Assembly (NCBI GenBank): GCA_963755375.1
Contig: CAVWKG010000016.1
Coordinates: forward strand, 1,240,001-1,304,000
Reading direction: 5' to 3'
DNA from: Bog-473 sp963755375
Lineage (GTDB): Bacteria > Actinomycetota > Acidimicrobiia > Acidimicrobiales > RAAP-2
DNA length: 64,000 nucleotides
The notes beneath the pieces were generated by a model. That model ran no database searches, was not told where the DNA came from, and saw only the letters and a program-made list of their open reading frames with translations. Each line of letters begins with the position of its first letter. Within the stretch, counting starts at the first letter, position 1. Below, in pieces: positions 27,162 through 36,833 of this stretch. The translations under genes were made by a program, and so were the position numbers.

Positions 27162-28295
27162 ATGATCGAGCCGTTCAGAACACCGGTCGATTCCGATGCT
27201 CTCGAGGACCTGCACCGCAAGCTCTCTGCCGCAAGGTGGCCAAGCGCTGGGACGGTGGCCGACTGGTCACAGGGAACGCCACTGCACGAGGCCCAGAAAC
27301 TTTGCCACTACTGGCGTACCTGCTATGACTGGCCAGCCCGGGCAGCACTGCTCGATCGCCACCCGCAGTTTCGAACCACGATCGAGGGCCTAAGAATCCA
27401 TTTCGTTCACGTCCGATCGACGGAACCCGAAGCCCTCCCTCTCCTTCTGACTCATGGGTGGCCTGGTTCCATTGTGGAGTTCCAAGAAGTAATCGGACCC
27501 CTCACCGATCCGGTTGGCCATGGAGGTCGCCCAGAGGACGCATTCGATGTGATCTGCCCGTCGCTCCCGGGGTACGGCTGGAGCGATGCGCCGACCGAGT
27601 TGGGATGGGGCTCGGCAAGGATTGCCGCTGTGTGGGCGATCCTTATGGACCGTCTCGGGTACGCACGCTACGGTGCCCAGGGCGGTGACTGGGGGGCGAT
27701 GGTGACCACCGCGCTCGGAGGTCTCGATCCCGATCATCTGGTTGGGATCCATCTCAACATGCCTCTGGCATTCGGTGATGGCCAGTCGGTCGATGAGACC
27801 GAGAGAAAGATAACGGAAGATTTCCAGCGATTCATGAGTGATGGATCGGCCTACCAGCAATTGCAGTCGACCCGTCCGCAGTCGCTTGGCTACGGCCTGG
27901 TTGACTCGCCGATCGCTCTTGCTTCGTGGGTTCTTGAAAAGTTGTGGAGCTGGTCCGATCACGGGGGCGACGTCACGGAGTGCTTTTCCTACGACCAGAT
28001 TCTCGACAACATCATGCTCTACTGGTTGTCAGCAACTGGCGCATCGTCAGCACGCTTGTACTGGGAAGATTCCCACAGCCGGACAGACCAGGCCCGCGTG
28101 GCGCCGGTGTCAGTCCCAGTTGGATGCTCGATCTTTCCAAAGGAACTGGTGCGAACATCGAGGCGTTGGGCCGACATGCAATTCAGCGATCTTCGTTATT
28201 TCAATGAGCTAGATCGCGGCGGTCATTTCGCCGCGTTCGAGCAGCCAGCTCTTTTTGTTGATGAGGTTCGCGCGTGCTTTCGGATAATGCGCTGA
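27162..28295 (+). CDS. Epoxide hydrolase (alpha/beta hydrolase with EHN domain)
   Basis: A 377-aa protein. Residues 1-80 are the epoxide-hydrolase N-terminal domain (PFRTPVDSDALEDLHRKLSAARWP); the alpha/beta hydrolase core has the oxyanion motif HGWPGS (98-103), nucleophile Asp176 in GAQGGDWGA, and C-terminal His in GGHFAAFEQP. It opens an epoxide to a diol. ATG 27162 was chosen at the start of the EHN domain; the frame upstream overlaps the previous gene. A monooxygenase product would be a natural substrate. Confidence 0.9.
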   Translation: MIEPFRTPVDSDALEDLHRKLSAARWPSAGTVADWSQGTPLHEAQKLCHYWRTCYDWPARAALLDRHPQFRTTIEGLRIHFVHVRSTEPEALPLLLTHGWPGSIVEFQEVIGPLTDPVGHGGRPEDAFDVICPSLPGYGWSDAPTELGWGSARIAAVWAILMDRLGYARYGAQGGDWGAMVTTALGGLDPDHLVGIHLNMPLAFGDGQSVDETERKITEDFQRFMSDGSAYQQLQSTRPQSLGYGLVDSPIALASWVLEKLWSWSDHGGDVTECFSYDQILDNIMLYWLSATGASSARLYWEDSHSRTDQARVAPVSVPVGCSIFPKELVRTSRRWADMQFSDLRYFNELDRGGHFAAFEQPALFVDEVRACFRIMR

Positions 28296-28331
28296 TCGAC
28301 AAGGGAAGGCGCGTCCGCACGAATACGGATA

Positions 28332-28345
28332 AGCCCTTCCGGGCT
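28332..28345. terminator. Weak hairpin after the epoxide hydrolase
   Basis: AGCCC-TTCC-GGGCT, 37 bases after the stop, without a T tract. The rest of 28296-28651 shows no gene I can support. Confidence 0.35.
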
Positions 28346-28651
28346 GTCGCACCACGTGTTACCCAGCCACGCTGATCTCAAAGTGGATGCTCCGTCCTCC
28401 GGGCGGCTGTGCTGAGTCGCCAACTCGTCCACGGGAGAGCCCCGATGCAATCCGACGTCAAATTGCATGCACTTCGGACCTCTCGGCTACACGGGGTTTC
28501 CACGGCGAATGGCAGCTTCAGGAGTCAGTCCCATCGAGCCGGTGGGACTGGGCGATTGCCTTCGATCCGGCGTAGTGGGGCCAGTGTCAGCAGCGTCCGA
28601 AAAGCCAGCGGAAACCCCGTAATGCCCTAGCTATCAGCAAACGTCCAGCCG

Positions 28652-30103
28652 TTAGAACTGGACCTGTTTGGCGAAGGCGAGCACGTGAGCCTTGTCGGCC
28701 GGAAGGATGTATCCGGCCTTGATGTCCTCGTCCGTCGCCGACGTGTATGCCTTCAAGTATGAGGTCTTGGTCCCGTACAGGGATTTGAGCTGCGATGCGC
28801 TGAAGGGACGAGTCGACCCGAAAAGGGCGCAGAACCCGGCGGATCCGGGGGGTGTGGTGTTCGAATAGGCCGCGATCGGCACCCGTTCCCACGGGCCCTG
28901 GATGCCACCGATCGCCGTTCCGCTGGTGTTGGTCTGCACGGTAGGCGTGTCGTCAACGACCTGGACCTCCATACGAGGCGCCGGCGGGGGGGGCGAACCG
29001 GTGATCATCCAGGTATCGATGGCGGAGAGGGCAGCTTCAAAGATGAAATGACTTGGTGCCTCGTCGACTGAGGTGCAGCCAAGAGACTTGAGCTCCTGAG
29101 CCGTGACGATGTAGGAGTCTGCGTGAGAGGCGCCGGCGACGTCCCAGAGCCTGATGAAGCGCGTGTCGGGCTGACGGGCCTGGTAGTAGCCGCCGAAAGT
29201 CTCATCTGTTTCGGTGATCATCATGAGCACCGGGACGCCGATGTCGGTGCGGATGTGGACGTCGCCACCGAAGCTGCCGCTCGGTGATGCACCGGGGATA
29301 CCCACTGCCCCTCCGGCCCTGCTGTGCACTAAAAAGCCGTCGAACACATGGTAGAGCGGCTGAATGGCGTCGATGTAGGTGGTCAGGTACAGCGCCGACT
29401 GGGACTCACCCACCGCCAACAGCCGCTTGGGGTGCAGTGGGGCCAGAGGATTCCCGTGGCCACCGACGAGCAGGGCGCGGGCGGTCTGCGTGAAGATGTC
29501 GTAGGAATACTGGTCCCCCGGATCCATCAGTGAGCCGTAGCGCGCCGGATCCTTTTGGCGCAGATTGTCGATGCCCACCTGCTGCGCTGAGATTCCCACC
29601 CAGGCAAACCCCGCTCGTTCCAACTCTGGTGACAAGTACACCGAGTCGACGGCGCCATCCCCGCCTCCGCTTACGTTCAGCCACTCCACGACCACTGTCC
29701 CGTTGAACTTCGATGGATTTGTCGGCATGTGCACCACGATTCGAGTGCGATAACGCGCGCTGGTAGCGGGAGCGACCTTCCACGTTCCCGCGTCGTTCTC
29801 GGGTCCGGTCGCCTGGTAGGAGTAGGCCGTCCCCGACGCGAAATACTCGCGCTGCTCATAACCGGCGGCCTTGAGGGAGGGTCCCCAGCCTCCGGCGATG
29901 AGATACGCGGCGTCAGCGGGTTCGATGGGGCCGCTGAGCTGAGCTGGTTGGCCGCCATTGGGTGTGTCGCCCTGGGTCGAGGTGTGCGCGGAGGCCGGCG
30001 CCGACACGATCGAAATCGGACCGACCAATCCTGCACCCGCAATTCCAAGTGTCATAGCCAACACAGTCAGGGCTCGGCATGCCCCGCGTAAAGAGTACGT
30101 CAT
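28652..30103 (-). CDS. Secreted alpha/beta hydrolase domain protein (PF20091-like)
   Basis: A 483-aa protein with a signal peptide (YSLRGACRALTVLAMTLGIAGAGLV then an Ala-rich cleavage site near ASA). The core has TVVVEWLNVSGGGDG, WVGISAQQVG, nucleophile Ser in LLAVGESQSALYL, and a late Asp/His region (LWDVAGASHADSYI). This matches the alpha/beta-hydrolase-domain-containing exported family. It would cleave esters outside the cytoplasm, releasing a substrate for import. Start ATG 30103 follows GGGGGG; an earlier ATG at 30139 is less likely because the signal peptide begins at 30103. Confidence 0.8.
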   Translation of the reverse strand: MTYSLRGACRALTVLAMTLGIAGAGLVGPISIVSAPASAHTSTQGDTPNGGQPAQLSGPIEPADAAYLIAGGWGPSLKAAGYEQREYFASGTAYSYQATGPENDAGTWKVAPATSARYRTRIVVHMPTNPSKFNGTVVVEWLNVSGGGDGAVDSVYLSPELERAGFAWVGISAQQVGIDNLRQKDPARYGSLMDPGDQYSYDIFTQTARALLVGGHGNPLAPLHPKRLLAVGESQSALYLTTYIDAIQPLYHVFDGFLVHSRAGGAVGIPGASPSGSFGGDVHIRTDIGVPVLMMITETDETFGGYYQARQPDTRFIRLWDVAGASHADSYIVTAQELKSLGCTSVDEAPSHFIFEAALSAIDTWMITGSPPPPAPRMEVQVVDDTPTVQTNTSGTAIGGIQGPWERVPIAAYSNTTPPGSAGFCALFGSTRPFSASQLKSLYGTKTSYLKAYTSATDEDIKAGYILPADKAHVLAFAKQVQF

Positions 30104-30121
30104 CCAATACCCCCCAATTAC

Positions 30122-30133
30122 CCTGGTACCAGG
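30122..30133. promoter_or_regulatory. 12-bp palindrome upstream of the secreted hydrolase
   Basis: CCTGGTACCAGG, 19 bases before the start codon. Possibly an operator. Confidence 0.3.
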
Positions 30134-30366
30134 TGGCACGTCTTAAGGCCGCACTCACCGTACCTCGGTGTGGAGCGAAGAGTTCCACTTTGCCCAGCGG
30201 CCGGCCTGGATGAGCCTGGCGAAGCTAAGAAGGGCATTCGAGTCGACTCGACGCTTCAGGATAAACCGATCATGCAGGGCCACAGGCCCTGACCGCCCGG
30301 CCGAGGCGGCGGCGCAGCCGCTGTCCGAGGGGAAGGGCGGCTTGAAGCAGATGCTCCTATAACGAG

Positions 30367-30513
30367 TCAAGCGGCAATGGGCATCCGATCTCGGCACCGG
30401 GTCGAGTAGATCTCCCGAGGAGCGGCGTAGCGCTTGAGGCAGCGGATGACCTCCTTCTTGGTTTTGCCTTCGGCCAGCCGTCGCTCCATGCAGCTGCGGG
30501 TCGGCTCATGGAG
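30367..30513 (-). pseudogene. IS110-like transposase, C-terminal remnant
   Basis: Forty-eight codons ending in TGA read HEPTRSCMERRLAEGKTKKE and VIRCLKRYAAPREIY, the C-terminal pattern of IS110-type transposases (RR-AEG-K-EAIRCLKRY-ARE-Y). The rest of the gene is missing. It marks past insertion and deletion between the hydrolase and transporter genes. Confidence 0.55.
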
Positions 30514-30540
30514 TCGCAGTCGCAGAACGAGATACGCGGG

Positions 30541-30874
30541 CTAGCTGTCGCCCCCTGCGCCCGTTCCAGCCCCACCCGGTGGTCCCCCACTTCCGGAGAA
30601 GCCGGAGCCACCGAAGCTGCCGGTCGAACTACTGGTGCTTGACGACGGAACTGCTTCCAAGAGATCGGTCAGGACCACCGACGTCCCGGAAGAGGTGATC
30701 TGGGTCGAGGAACCGCCGATGGCGCCGATCGTCACCTGCCTTCGGGTCAATCGGCCCGACTGAATGACGACCACGTAGGCGTCCCTGTGCCGGTGACATG
30801 AACGGCGGCCGTCGGACGGTCAGTACGGCCACCTGGTGCAGGACGACCTCGACCTGGGCCGGCGAACCGGTCAC
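30541..30874 (-). pseudogene. Efflux periplasmic-adaptor (HlyD/MFP) C-terminal remnant
   Basis: The tail resembles the end of an RND/ABC efflux adaptor: a beta strand (TAAVHVTGTG then YVVVIQSG), RRQVTIGAIGGSSTQITSSG and VVLTDL, closing in a Ser/Gly-rich tail. Two frame changes (about 30765-30830) split it and the N-terminal four-fifths is absent. No efflux pump genes are near, so this is debris, not a working gene. Confidence 0.5.
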
Positions 30875-32178
30875 TTAGCCTGGTTGCTCGAGAACACCAA
30901 TGCCTTCTTGGCTGCGTCGTACGTCACGAGGTACACGGTTCCGATGTCATAGGGCCGGCCCGAGGTGAAGGAGACCGGCTGGCCCGATCCCGGGATGGCG
31001 ACGTTCTTCAGTTCGTACCCGGCATGAGCGAAACTCGATCGGCTGAGATTCTTGCCAGCCGCCTTGAGTATTGCCGTCAGGATGGCCACGTTGCTGCACG
31101 CCGACTCGACGGAGTAGGAGGTCTGATCCGAGCCCGTCTGCAGGCTGCTCGGCGGCGTGATCTTGTCCGACGGGTAGGCCTTGCGAATGATGCGGTAGCA
31201 CTGCTGCACCGCCGGCTCCTGCCAGATCTGATATTTCGAGGGAACCGAAGTCGTCGTCACGAGATCTTTGAGATACGGGGGTGTGATCGAGGAGTCCGAG
31301 AGCGCGGCAGCGACGTCGCCTTCATTGGTGGCTACCCACCCCGGGTTATAGGAGCTCTGGGCATTCTGGAGCGATTCTGGCCAGACGGTCGCCCCCGAAC
31401 CCACCGCAACAACCTCGTTGATACCGTCAGACTTGAACCGCTGCGTGATGATCGTCGCCTGCTGGTTGGACGCCGCCTCATCTCCGATCGGGGCGGCATC
31501 CACGGCACTCTCGACGACCGGAACCCGCAGCGACTTCAGAGCCGCTTCGACGACATGAAGCTCGCTCCCGTCACTGGTTTGGCCGGCGAACAGCCCAACC
31601 TTCTTGCCTTTAAAAACACCCTCGTGGGCCAAAACCGAGAGCTGCAGCGGATCGTAGGCGGCTGCCGGCGGCTGCAGGCTGAAGTTGGGTGCCGTCCCGG
31701 TGGTTTGCACGCCGTTTTGGAGTGTGCCCGAAATCGTCGGGATGCCGTATTGCTGCAGATAGCAGTTCGGCTGCTGCGGAGCGATGGCGACCAGGACTTC
31801 GTCGTCGGCGGCCAGCTGGGTACATGCCGTCGCTGCGGGCGCCGGTCCAACCGGATTCACTCCAACCAGATACAAAACAACCTTGCGACCGTCAATGCCT
31901 CCGTGCGAGTTCAGGTTGGCGATCAGGGCGTTGTAGGCGTCGGGAAAGCTGCCCTGATCGAGGGTGACGCCGAACTGCCTGACTGCGTCGAGATCGGGGT
32001 ACGGAATCCCGACCTTGACCATTGTCGCAGTCACCCCTGGACTAGCCGAGCTAGAAGCCCCGGCTGGGGAACCCACCCCGCCGATCACGCCGAGGCCCAC
32101 GAGGGATCCGACAACGACGGGGGCCACGCTCTTGCGACACCAGTTTGTCCGCACCCGAGAAAAAGAGACACGTTGCAT
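30871..32178 (-). CDS. Branched-chain-type ABC transporter solute-binding protein
   Basis: A 435-aa exported protein. Signal peptide at residues 1-35 (CRKSVAPVVVGSLVGLGVIGGVG, cleavage near AGA). The mature part follows the Peripla_BP_6 pattern: VKVGIPYPDLDAVRQFG, ANLNSHGGIDGRKVVLYLVGVN, VLVAIAPQQPNCYLQQYGIPTISG, and VAILTAILKAAGKNLSRSSF. It would catch a small hydrophobic or acidic ligand for an ABC importer, but permease and ATPase genes are not in the window. Start ATG 32178 begins the signal peptide. Confidence 0.85.
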   Translation of the reverse strand: MQRVSFSRVRTNWCRKSVAPVVVGSLVGLGVIGGVGSPAGASSSASPGVTATMVKVGIPYPDLDAVRQFGVTLDQGSFPDAYNALIANLNSHGGIDGRKVVLYLVGVNPVGPAPAATACTQLAADDEVLVAIAPQQPNCYLQQYGIPTISGTLQNGVQTTGTAPNFSLQPPAAAYDPLQLSVLAHEGVFKGKKVGLFAGQTSDGSELHVVEAALKSLRVPVVESAVDAAPIGDEAASNQQATIITQRFKSDGINEVVAVGSGATVWPESLQNAQSSYNPGWVATNEGDVAAALSDSSITPPYLKDLVTTTSVPSKYQIWQEPAVQQCYRIIRKAYPSDKITPPSSLQTGSDQTSYSVESACSNVAILTAILKAAGKNLSRSSFAHAGYELKNVAIPGSGQPVSFTSGRPYDIGTVYLVTYDAAKKALVFSSNQAK

Positions 32179-32215
32179 CGAAGTCAGATTCGCACAAAAG
32201 CAACCGGGAAAGTAA

Positions 32216-33682
32216 TCAATCCTCGCCATGGCGAGACAGCAATGGCTCGATCCACTGCGAACGGCCGGTGGCCTCCAGCCGTTTGAGGTACTCGGGCAGA
32301 TGACCTCGTACGTGGTACGGACCTCCCTCATCAAGGATGATGTCGAACGGATCACGCTTGGGTTCGAGCGCCCGTTCGAGTTGGGTAGTCGTCCACTCGG
32401 TGAGCATCGAACTTCCCTCAGCCAACCGGTGGGTATCGGTCGCTGCGAGGTCAGTCTGCTCATGGGGATCAGCGACGAGGTCGAAGAGCATCTCGTCGGG
32501 CCACGCGGCGTGAAATCCGTCGTGCCGTGTCCTCAGATAGAGGTGATCGCCAAAGCGCACGCCGCGCTGACACGTCCACGCTCCTTGGCTGAGGACGAGG
32601 TGGTCCCGGCCGAATACCGGTGTGCCTGCTTCGAGCTCGCTGCGTCGCGAGATCCCGTCCCAATGACCGGGCAAAAAGGCTCCGGCCAAGTCAGCCACCG
32701 TCGCGGCGACGTCAAGGTGGTAGTGGAGGCCTCCGATCGTGGCTGCCCCGAGCCCGGGCCACGACAAGACCGCAGGGATGTGTGCCGTGACCTCGTCGGC
32801 AGCCTGGTGATCCGCATAGACCCCGAGCTCGCCGAGGGCCTCGCCGTGGTCGCTCCCGACCCAGACAGCCGTCTCATCGAGGACCCCAAGCGTGTCGAGG
32901 TACGAGCAGACGATTCCCACGGCATCGTCGGCGTACCGAACGCCCACGTCGTATCCATCGAAGAGTTGTTTGATCGCATCGTCAGACGAGAGATTCCACG
33001 GTTGCCTCGGTGGCGGTGGTCCCCATTCGTCGGGTCGAAACCCCCACGGTTCTTGGGCCGAATGCGGCCCGGGTAGCTCCCAGTTGCGAAGGCGCACCTC
33101 TGCGGTATGCCACTCGGGGATGGGGTCATCCCTGAAGGGATTCCCATAGTCCGCGGGGGTGTTGTAGGGCGTGTGGGGGTCCCAAAGGTGGACATGGAGG
33201 AACCACGAGTCGGCCCTTCCTCGGCGTTCGAGCCAGTCGAGGACCCCAGGGATTATTTCATCGGCTCGCTCTGTCCCAAATCCCCGGACGAGGTTCATCG
33301 ATTCCAAGAAGCCCGACGTCCACCACGGCGCACTGTGCCGTAGCGGAAAGCTCGAGAATGAGGCCGTGTGATAGCCCGCTCCCATGAGCGCCGCCGCGAA
33401 AGATTGGACACCAAGTGGCGAGAAGAGCTGTCGGTCGGGCCCCCAGGCCCGAAGGTCGGCGGCCACTCCGCCATGGTTGGCCACTCCGTTGCGGATTCCG
33501 AACATGCCCGAGATCAACGCCGTACGGCTCGGAAGACACGGGACATCGGAGGCGTAGACGTCAGTGAAGCGGAAGCCGCGCCCTGCCAAGGCATCGATAT
33601 TGGGACTCGTGTTGCGGTGGTAGCCGTAACAGCCGAGATGATCGGGGCGCAGTGTGTCGATATCGAAATAGACAATCCGCAA
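32216..33682 (-). CDS. Sulfatase (type I, formylglycine-dependent)
   Basis: A 488-aa sulfatase. It begins with the metal-binding DIDTLRPDHLGCYGY; Cys49 in CLPSRTALISG is the C-x-P-x-R site changed to formylglycine by the maturation enzyme. HLWDPHTPYN and WVGSDHGEALGELG carry further active-site residues. No signal peptide, so it works in the cytoplasm, perhaps on a sulfate ester brought in by the transporter. Start is TTG 33682 behind GGAGG with 5-base spacing. Its gene lies 37 bases from the solute-binding protein gene. Confidence 0.9.
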   Translation of the reverse strand: MRIVYFDIDTLRPDHLGCYGYHRNTSPNIDALAGRGFRFTDVYASDVPCLPSRTALISGMFGIRNGVANHGGVAADLRAWGPDRQLFSPLGVQSFAAALMGAGYHTASFSSFPLRHSAPWWTSGFLESMNLVRGFGTERADEIIPGVLDWLERRGRADSWFLHVHLWDPHTPYNTPADYGNPFRDDPIPEWHTAEVRLRNWELPGPHSAQEPWGFRPDEWGPPPPRQPWNLSSDDAIKQLFDGYDVGVRYADDAVGIVCSYLDTLGVLDETAVWVGSDHGEALGELGVYADHQAADEVTAHIPAVLSWPGLGAATIGGLHYHLDVAATVADLAGAFLPGHWDGISRRSELEAGTPVFGRDHLVLSQGAWTCQRGVRFGDHLYLRTRHDGFHAAWPDEMLFDLVADPHEQTDLAATDTHRLAEGSSMLTEWTTTQLERALEPKRDPFDIILDEGGPYHVRGHLPEYLKRLEATGRSQWIEPLLSRHGED

Positions 33683-33721
33683 AAGTGCCTCCGCCAGACG
33701 ATCGGGTCCCTGGAACGCTAG

Positions 33722-34326
33722 TTAGCCCAAGGCCGAGTAGGCGGCACCAGCCGCCGACTGCCCGATAGCGGTGGCCCTTTTGGCAATCCGAATTGGCAAT
33801 CTAATGAGCGGTAAGGGACAGACATCGGTGGATGCCCCGGACTGAAGGTCCTGTTCAGGAGGGCAGGGTCGACCGATAAAGACGGTCCAGACAAGGCAGA
33901 CCGGCCTCCGGAGCCGGCTCGAGTCCCCCCGGGGGCGCCGTGTGCCGGGTGCGCGGCATAGGAGATAGAGGCCCGCAGACACCGCTATCCCGCCGCGTTG
34001 GTCCCTGAGACGGCTTGGTATCGAAGCAGACGCTTGGCGAAGCCGGACCGGCCTTTGGACAGGTAGCCGTAGTGGGGACACGGGCAGACCCCCTCCGGGA
34101 AGACCCCGGTAGAGCGCCGTATGGTCGCCCGGAGGCGTGACCGTGTACCCCACCTCAAGGTCTCCTCACTGCGCCGAGCCGAGTCCGGTCACGCAGAGTG
34201 GCCAGCGGGCTCCCCCGCCGCGGGAAGGTCTTGCAGTTTGCTCACAGGCATCGTTGACTTCCTCGCTTCGTGACGAACTTTCGGGATCCGGTCCGGACGC
34301 GGACCACTATGCGGCCCATCAGCGCT
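33722..34326. other. About 600 bp without a recognisable gene
   Basis: Between the sulfatase start and the second solute-binding protein. One minus-strand frame (33722-34153) is open for 143 codons but has a composition rich in Arg/Pro/Leu, no known motif, and no ribosome-binding site. Several GC-rich inverted repeats are present, such as CCGGC/GCCGG around 33900 and a CCCCCGGGGG palindrome near 33930. It could be decayed DNA or a structured RNA; I cannot decide. Confidence 0.4.
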
Positions 34327-35584
34327 CTACGACGAACTCGCCGTCGCCGTCCCCGGGATGTCGGCCCCGCAGGTCGGCTGGGCGGATATTGGCGTGAAGC
34401 CGTTCTTACCGGCCAGCATCATCCACGAGCAGCTCTTGGCGTCGTCGTGCCCGAAGTCCGTGGCGTAATTCCAGCTCTGGGGCAGAAGGCCATTGGCGTT
34501 GTACGACTTGACACCCCGCAGGGCCGTGATGACACCGGCTCTGGTTGGATTCTTCCCCGCCAGCTGCAGTCCCTTGATCATCAGGTCCGCGCCCAGCCAG
34601 GCCTCGTACTCGCTGAAAGAAGGAAAGTCGGTCTTGGAGTACCCGTCGTACTTCTCCATTGCCGCCTGCATCTGCTTGGTCGCCGCGTCCGGGAGCGACC
34701 AGGGGCGGAACAGCGAGTAGAAGTAGCTGCCCTGCACCGCCGACCATGCCGCGGAGTGGACCGCATCAGGCTGATAGCCGGTCGCGAACAGGCCGGTCGC
34801 CTTCACGCCTGCCTGCTGGAGGGCCTTCGCCAGGGCGAAGTTCGAGTTGTTGTCCATCTCCGGCGCATACGCATCGATGTGATTTTGCTTCGCTGACAGC
34901 GCTTCGCTTGTGAAGTCCACACCCCCGAACGGGACGGTGGTGTCGAGCACGCCGGTCTTGCCTCCAGCATGATTGAACGAATCCGACGTCTGGATTGCGG
35001 CCCGGCTGGAAGATGGTGAGATCCCGTACCCGTAGGTGGCGAGCACTTTGGCCCCATGCTGCTTGAGGAAGTTGCCGGCCAACGTCGTCACCGGATACTT
35101 GGGATTGAGGCTACCGACATCAGCGGCAAACATGTTCGTGTAGGGCTGCTCTCCCCATTCGGGACCGTCGCTGTACGAACCAGTGACCGGGACTCCCGCC
35201 TGTTGGGGGTACTTCGCAGCGAGGAAGAAGAGCGGGCTCTGAGACACGATGCCAAATGCCTTGGAGTCGGCCTCCTGCACCGCGGTAGCGATCGCCGTCG
35301 GGCTCGTCTGGTCATCAATGATGAGCGGGACGATCTTGTGCCCATTCACACCGCCTTCTGCGTTCTGCAGGTCAACTCTGGCTTTGAACGCTCCTGGCGA
35401 CGTGCCGTCCTCGGACGCACCCTCACCCGTCACGGACGTGATGTAGGCGATCGTGATCGGGAGTCGCCGCCGCTGTCGCCGGCGTGGGCGTCGCCGCGAC
35501 GAGTGCTGTGGGCACTCCTGCAACGACCGCCAACATCGCCGCGGCGAGCGATCCCTTCCGTGTCCAACCTCTGTGTGACTGCAT
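34327..35584 (-). pseudogene. Branched-chain-type solute-binding protein, frameshifted after the signal peptide
   Basis: ATG 35584 starts a signal peptide (SLAAAMLAVVAGVPTALVAATPTPATAAA). Near 35455-35465 one base must be removed to join it to the mature Peripla_BP_6 protein: ITIAYITSVTGEGASED, LQNAEGGVNGHKIVPLIIDDQTSP, FGIVSQSPLFFLAAKYPQQAGVPVTGS, and FPSFSEYEAWLGADLMIKGLQLAGKN. Restored length about 418 aa, normal for the family. Together with the protein at 30871 it suggests two ligand-specific receptors sharing a distant ABC importer. Confidence 0.78.
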
Positions 35585-35696
35585 CTGTCCTGCCTCCCCC
35601 CGACCCCCGGTCGGTGATATGCGAGCGATCTCGCTGAAGTTGCTTCTTGCCTTGCGCCTACTTTGTTTTGGACTTTTTTTGGTGGCCGAAAAATAG

Positions 35697-36819
35697 TCAT
35701 TGGCGTGTCCCGGCGTTACGCGGGCACCGAAGAGGACCCCCGGGTCCGAGATGGGATCCCTCCTCACGGGGTCGACCCTCGAAGAGAGAGCCTGGTGGTC
35801 GCTCACGGCGCTTCCGAGCCGCTCCAGCATGGCGGTTGTGATCGGGGGCGCCACTTTGAGCGTGATGGCCCATAGGAAGAAGCCGTAGACCATTCCTGCT
35901 CCGAGGCTGCTCCAGGCTTCGTCCCACGAGGGCGCGTCGGCGCCCTCGGCCTGCAGTCGATCCAGGTAGTGCGCCAGCAGGTCTGATTCGTTCTTTCGGC
36001 GCTCGTCAGGGCTCAATGTGCAGCCGATGTGGTAGCCCACGTCGAGGTACCACGGTCCACGTTGGACCAATTGCCAATCGACCAGACACGTCTCCTGCCG
36101 CGCATTGAGGTAGATGTTCCCGACGTGCGCGTCGCCATGGAGCAGGCAGCCCACCTCGACATCACGAGAGTCGCTCGCGAGCTGGCGGACGGCCTCAAGC
36201 AGGCGCTCCCCGTCGCGCACGTCCTCGGGCACCAGGGATCCGATCGGCCCTTCGAAGTTCCCGTTGATCTCTGGCAGCCCTCGGGCACTCATCGTCATGT
36301 CGAGCCGCGGGGTGAGCCAGGGCTCGCTGGTGCGATCCATCCGCCACGTCCGTCCGTGCAGAATGGCGTATTGCTCGAGGCTCTCCGCCACCTGGTCGGG
36401 CGTGTACGGGCTGAGCGAGTCGAGAAAGGCTGCACCGTCGGCGGCCACGTCGCCCGTGATGATGACGCCGTGATTCGTGGTCGGATCGACGTCGGCGTAG
36501 AAGCACTCGAGGGTCCGCACGCCGCTTGTCGCGGCGAGGTGCCGGTAGAACAAGGCTTCCGGAACTCCCGGCGCTCCGGCTCGCTGCCCCACTCTCGGAA
36601 CAGTCGGTGAAGTAGCCCTTCACGCAGAGTTCCGAAGGGAGCCCTGGTGGCATCTCGTCGCATTCGAATGCGGAACCGCGCATTGGTGGACACCCGCGAC
36701 ACCACTGGTCCTGGCTCGACTGAACGCACCGCGATCCCCGGATATCGCTCGCCCAGTGCCTCGCTCAGCCATGCTGGATCGAGGACTTCTGCGAGCGTGT
36801 CCGGCACCGCCAGCGACAT
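35697..36819 (-). pseudogene. Aminoglycoside-phosphotransferase-family kinase, frameshifted
   Basis: Pieces of one APH/choline-kinase-like protein of about 370 aa. ATG 36819 opens with LAEVLDPAWLSEALGERYPG; GLPSELCVKGYFTD lies in a second frame; the main part in a third frame has CLLHGDAHVGNIYLN (Brenner catalytic motif) and CLVDWQLVQRGPWYLDVGYHIG. Breaks are near 36660 and 36595, and the C-terminal frame runs on past the expected stop. Members in catabolic clusters probably phosphorylate small hydroxyl compounds or CoA-pathway intermediates. The exact end is uncertain. Confidence 0.65.
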
Positions 36820-36833
36820 GGCGTCCCCCTCTC

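Noticed and set aside
33780..33900. Fragment of 23S rRNA, because of CGGTGGATGCC
   Set aside because: The match ends after about 11 bases, and the neighbouring sequence does not follow rRNA.
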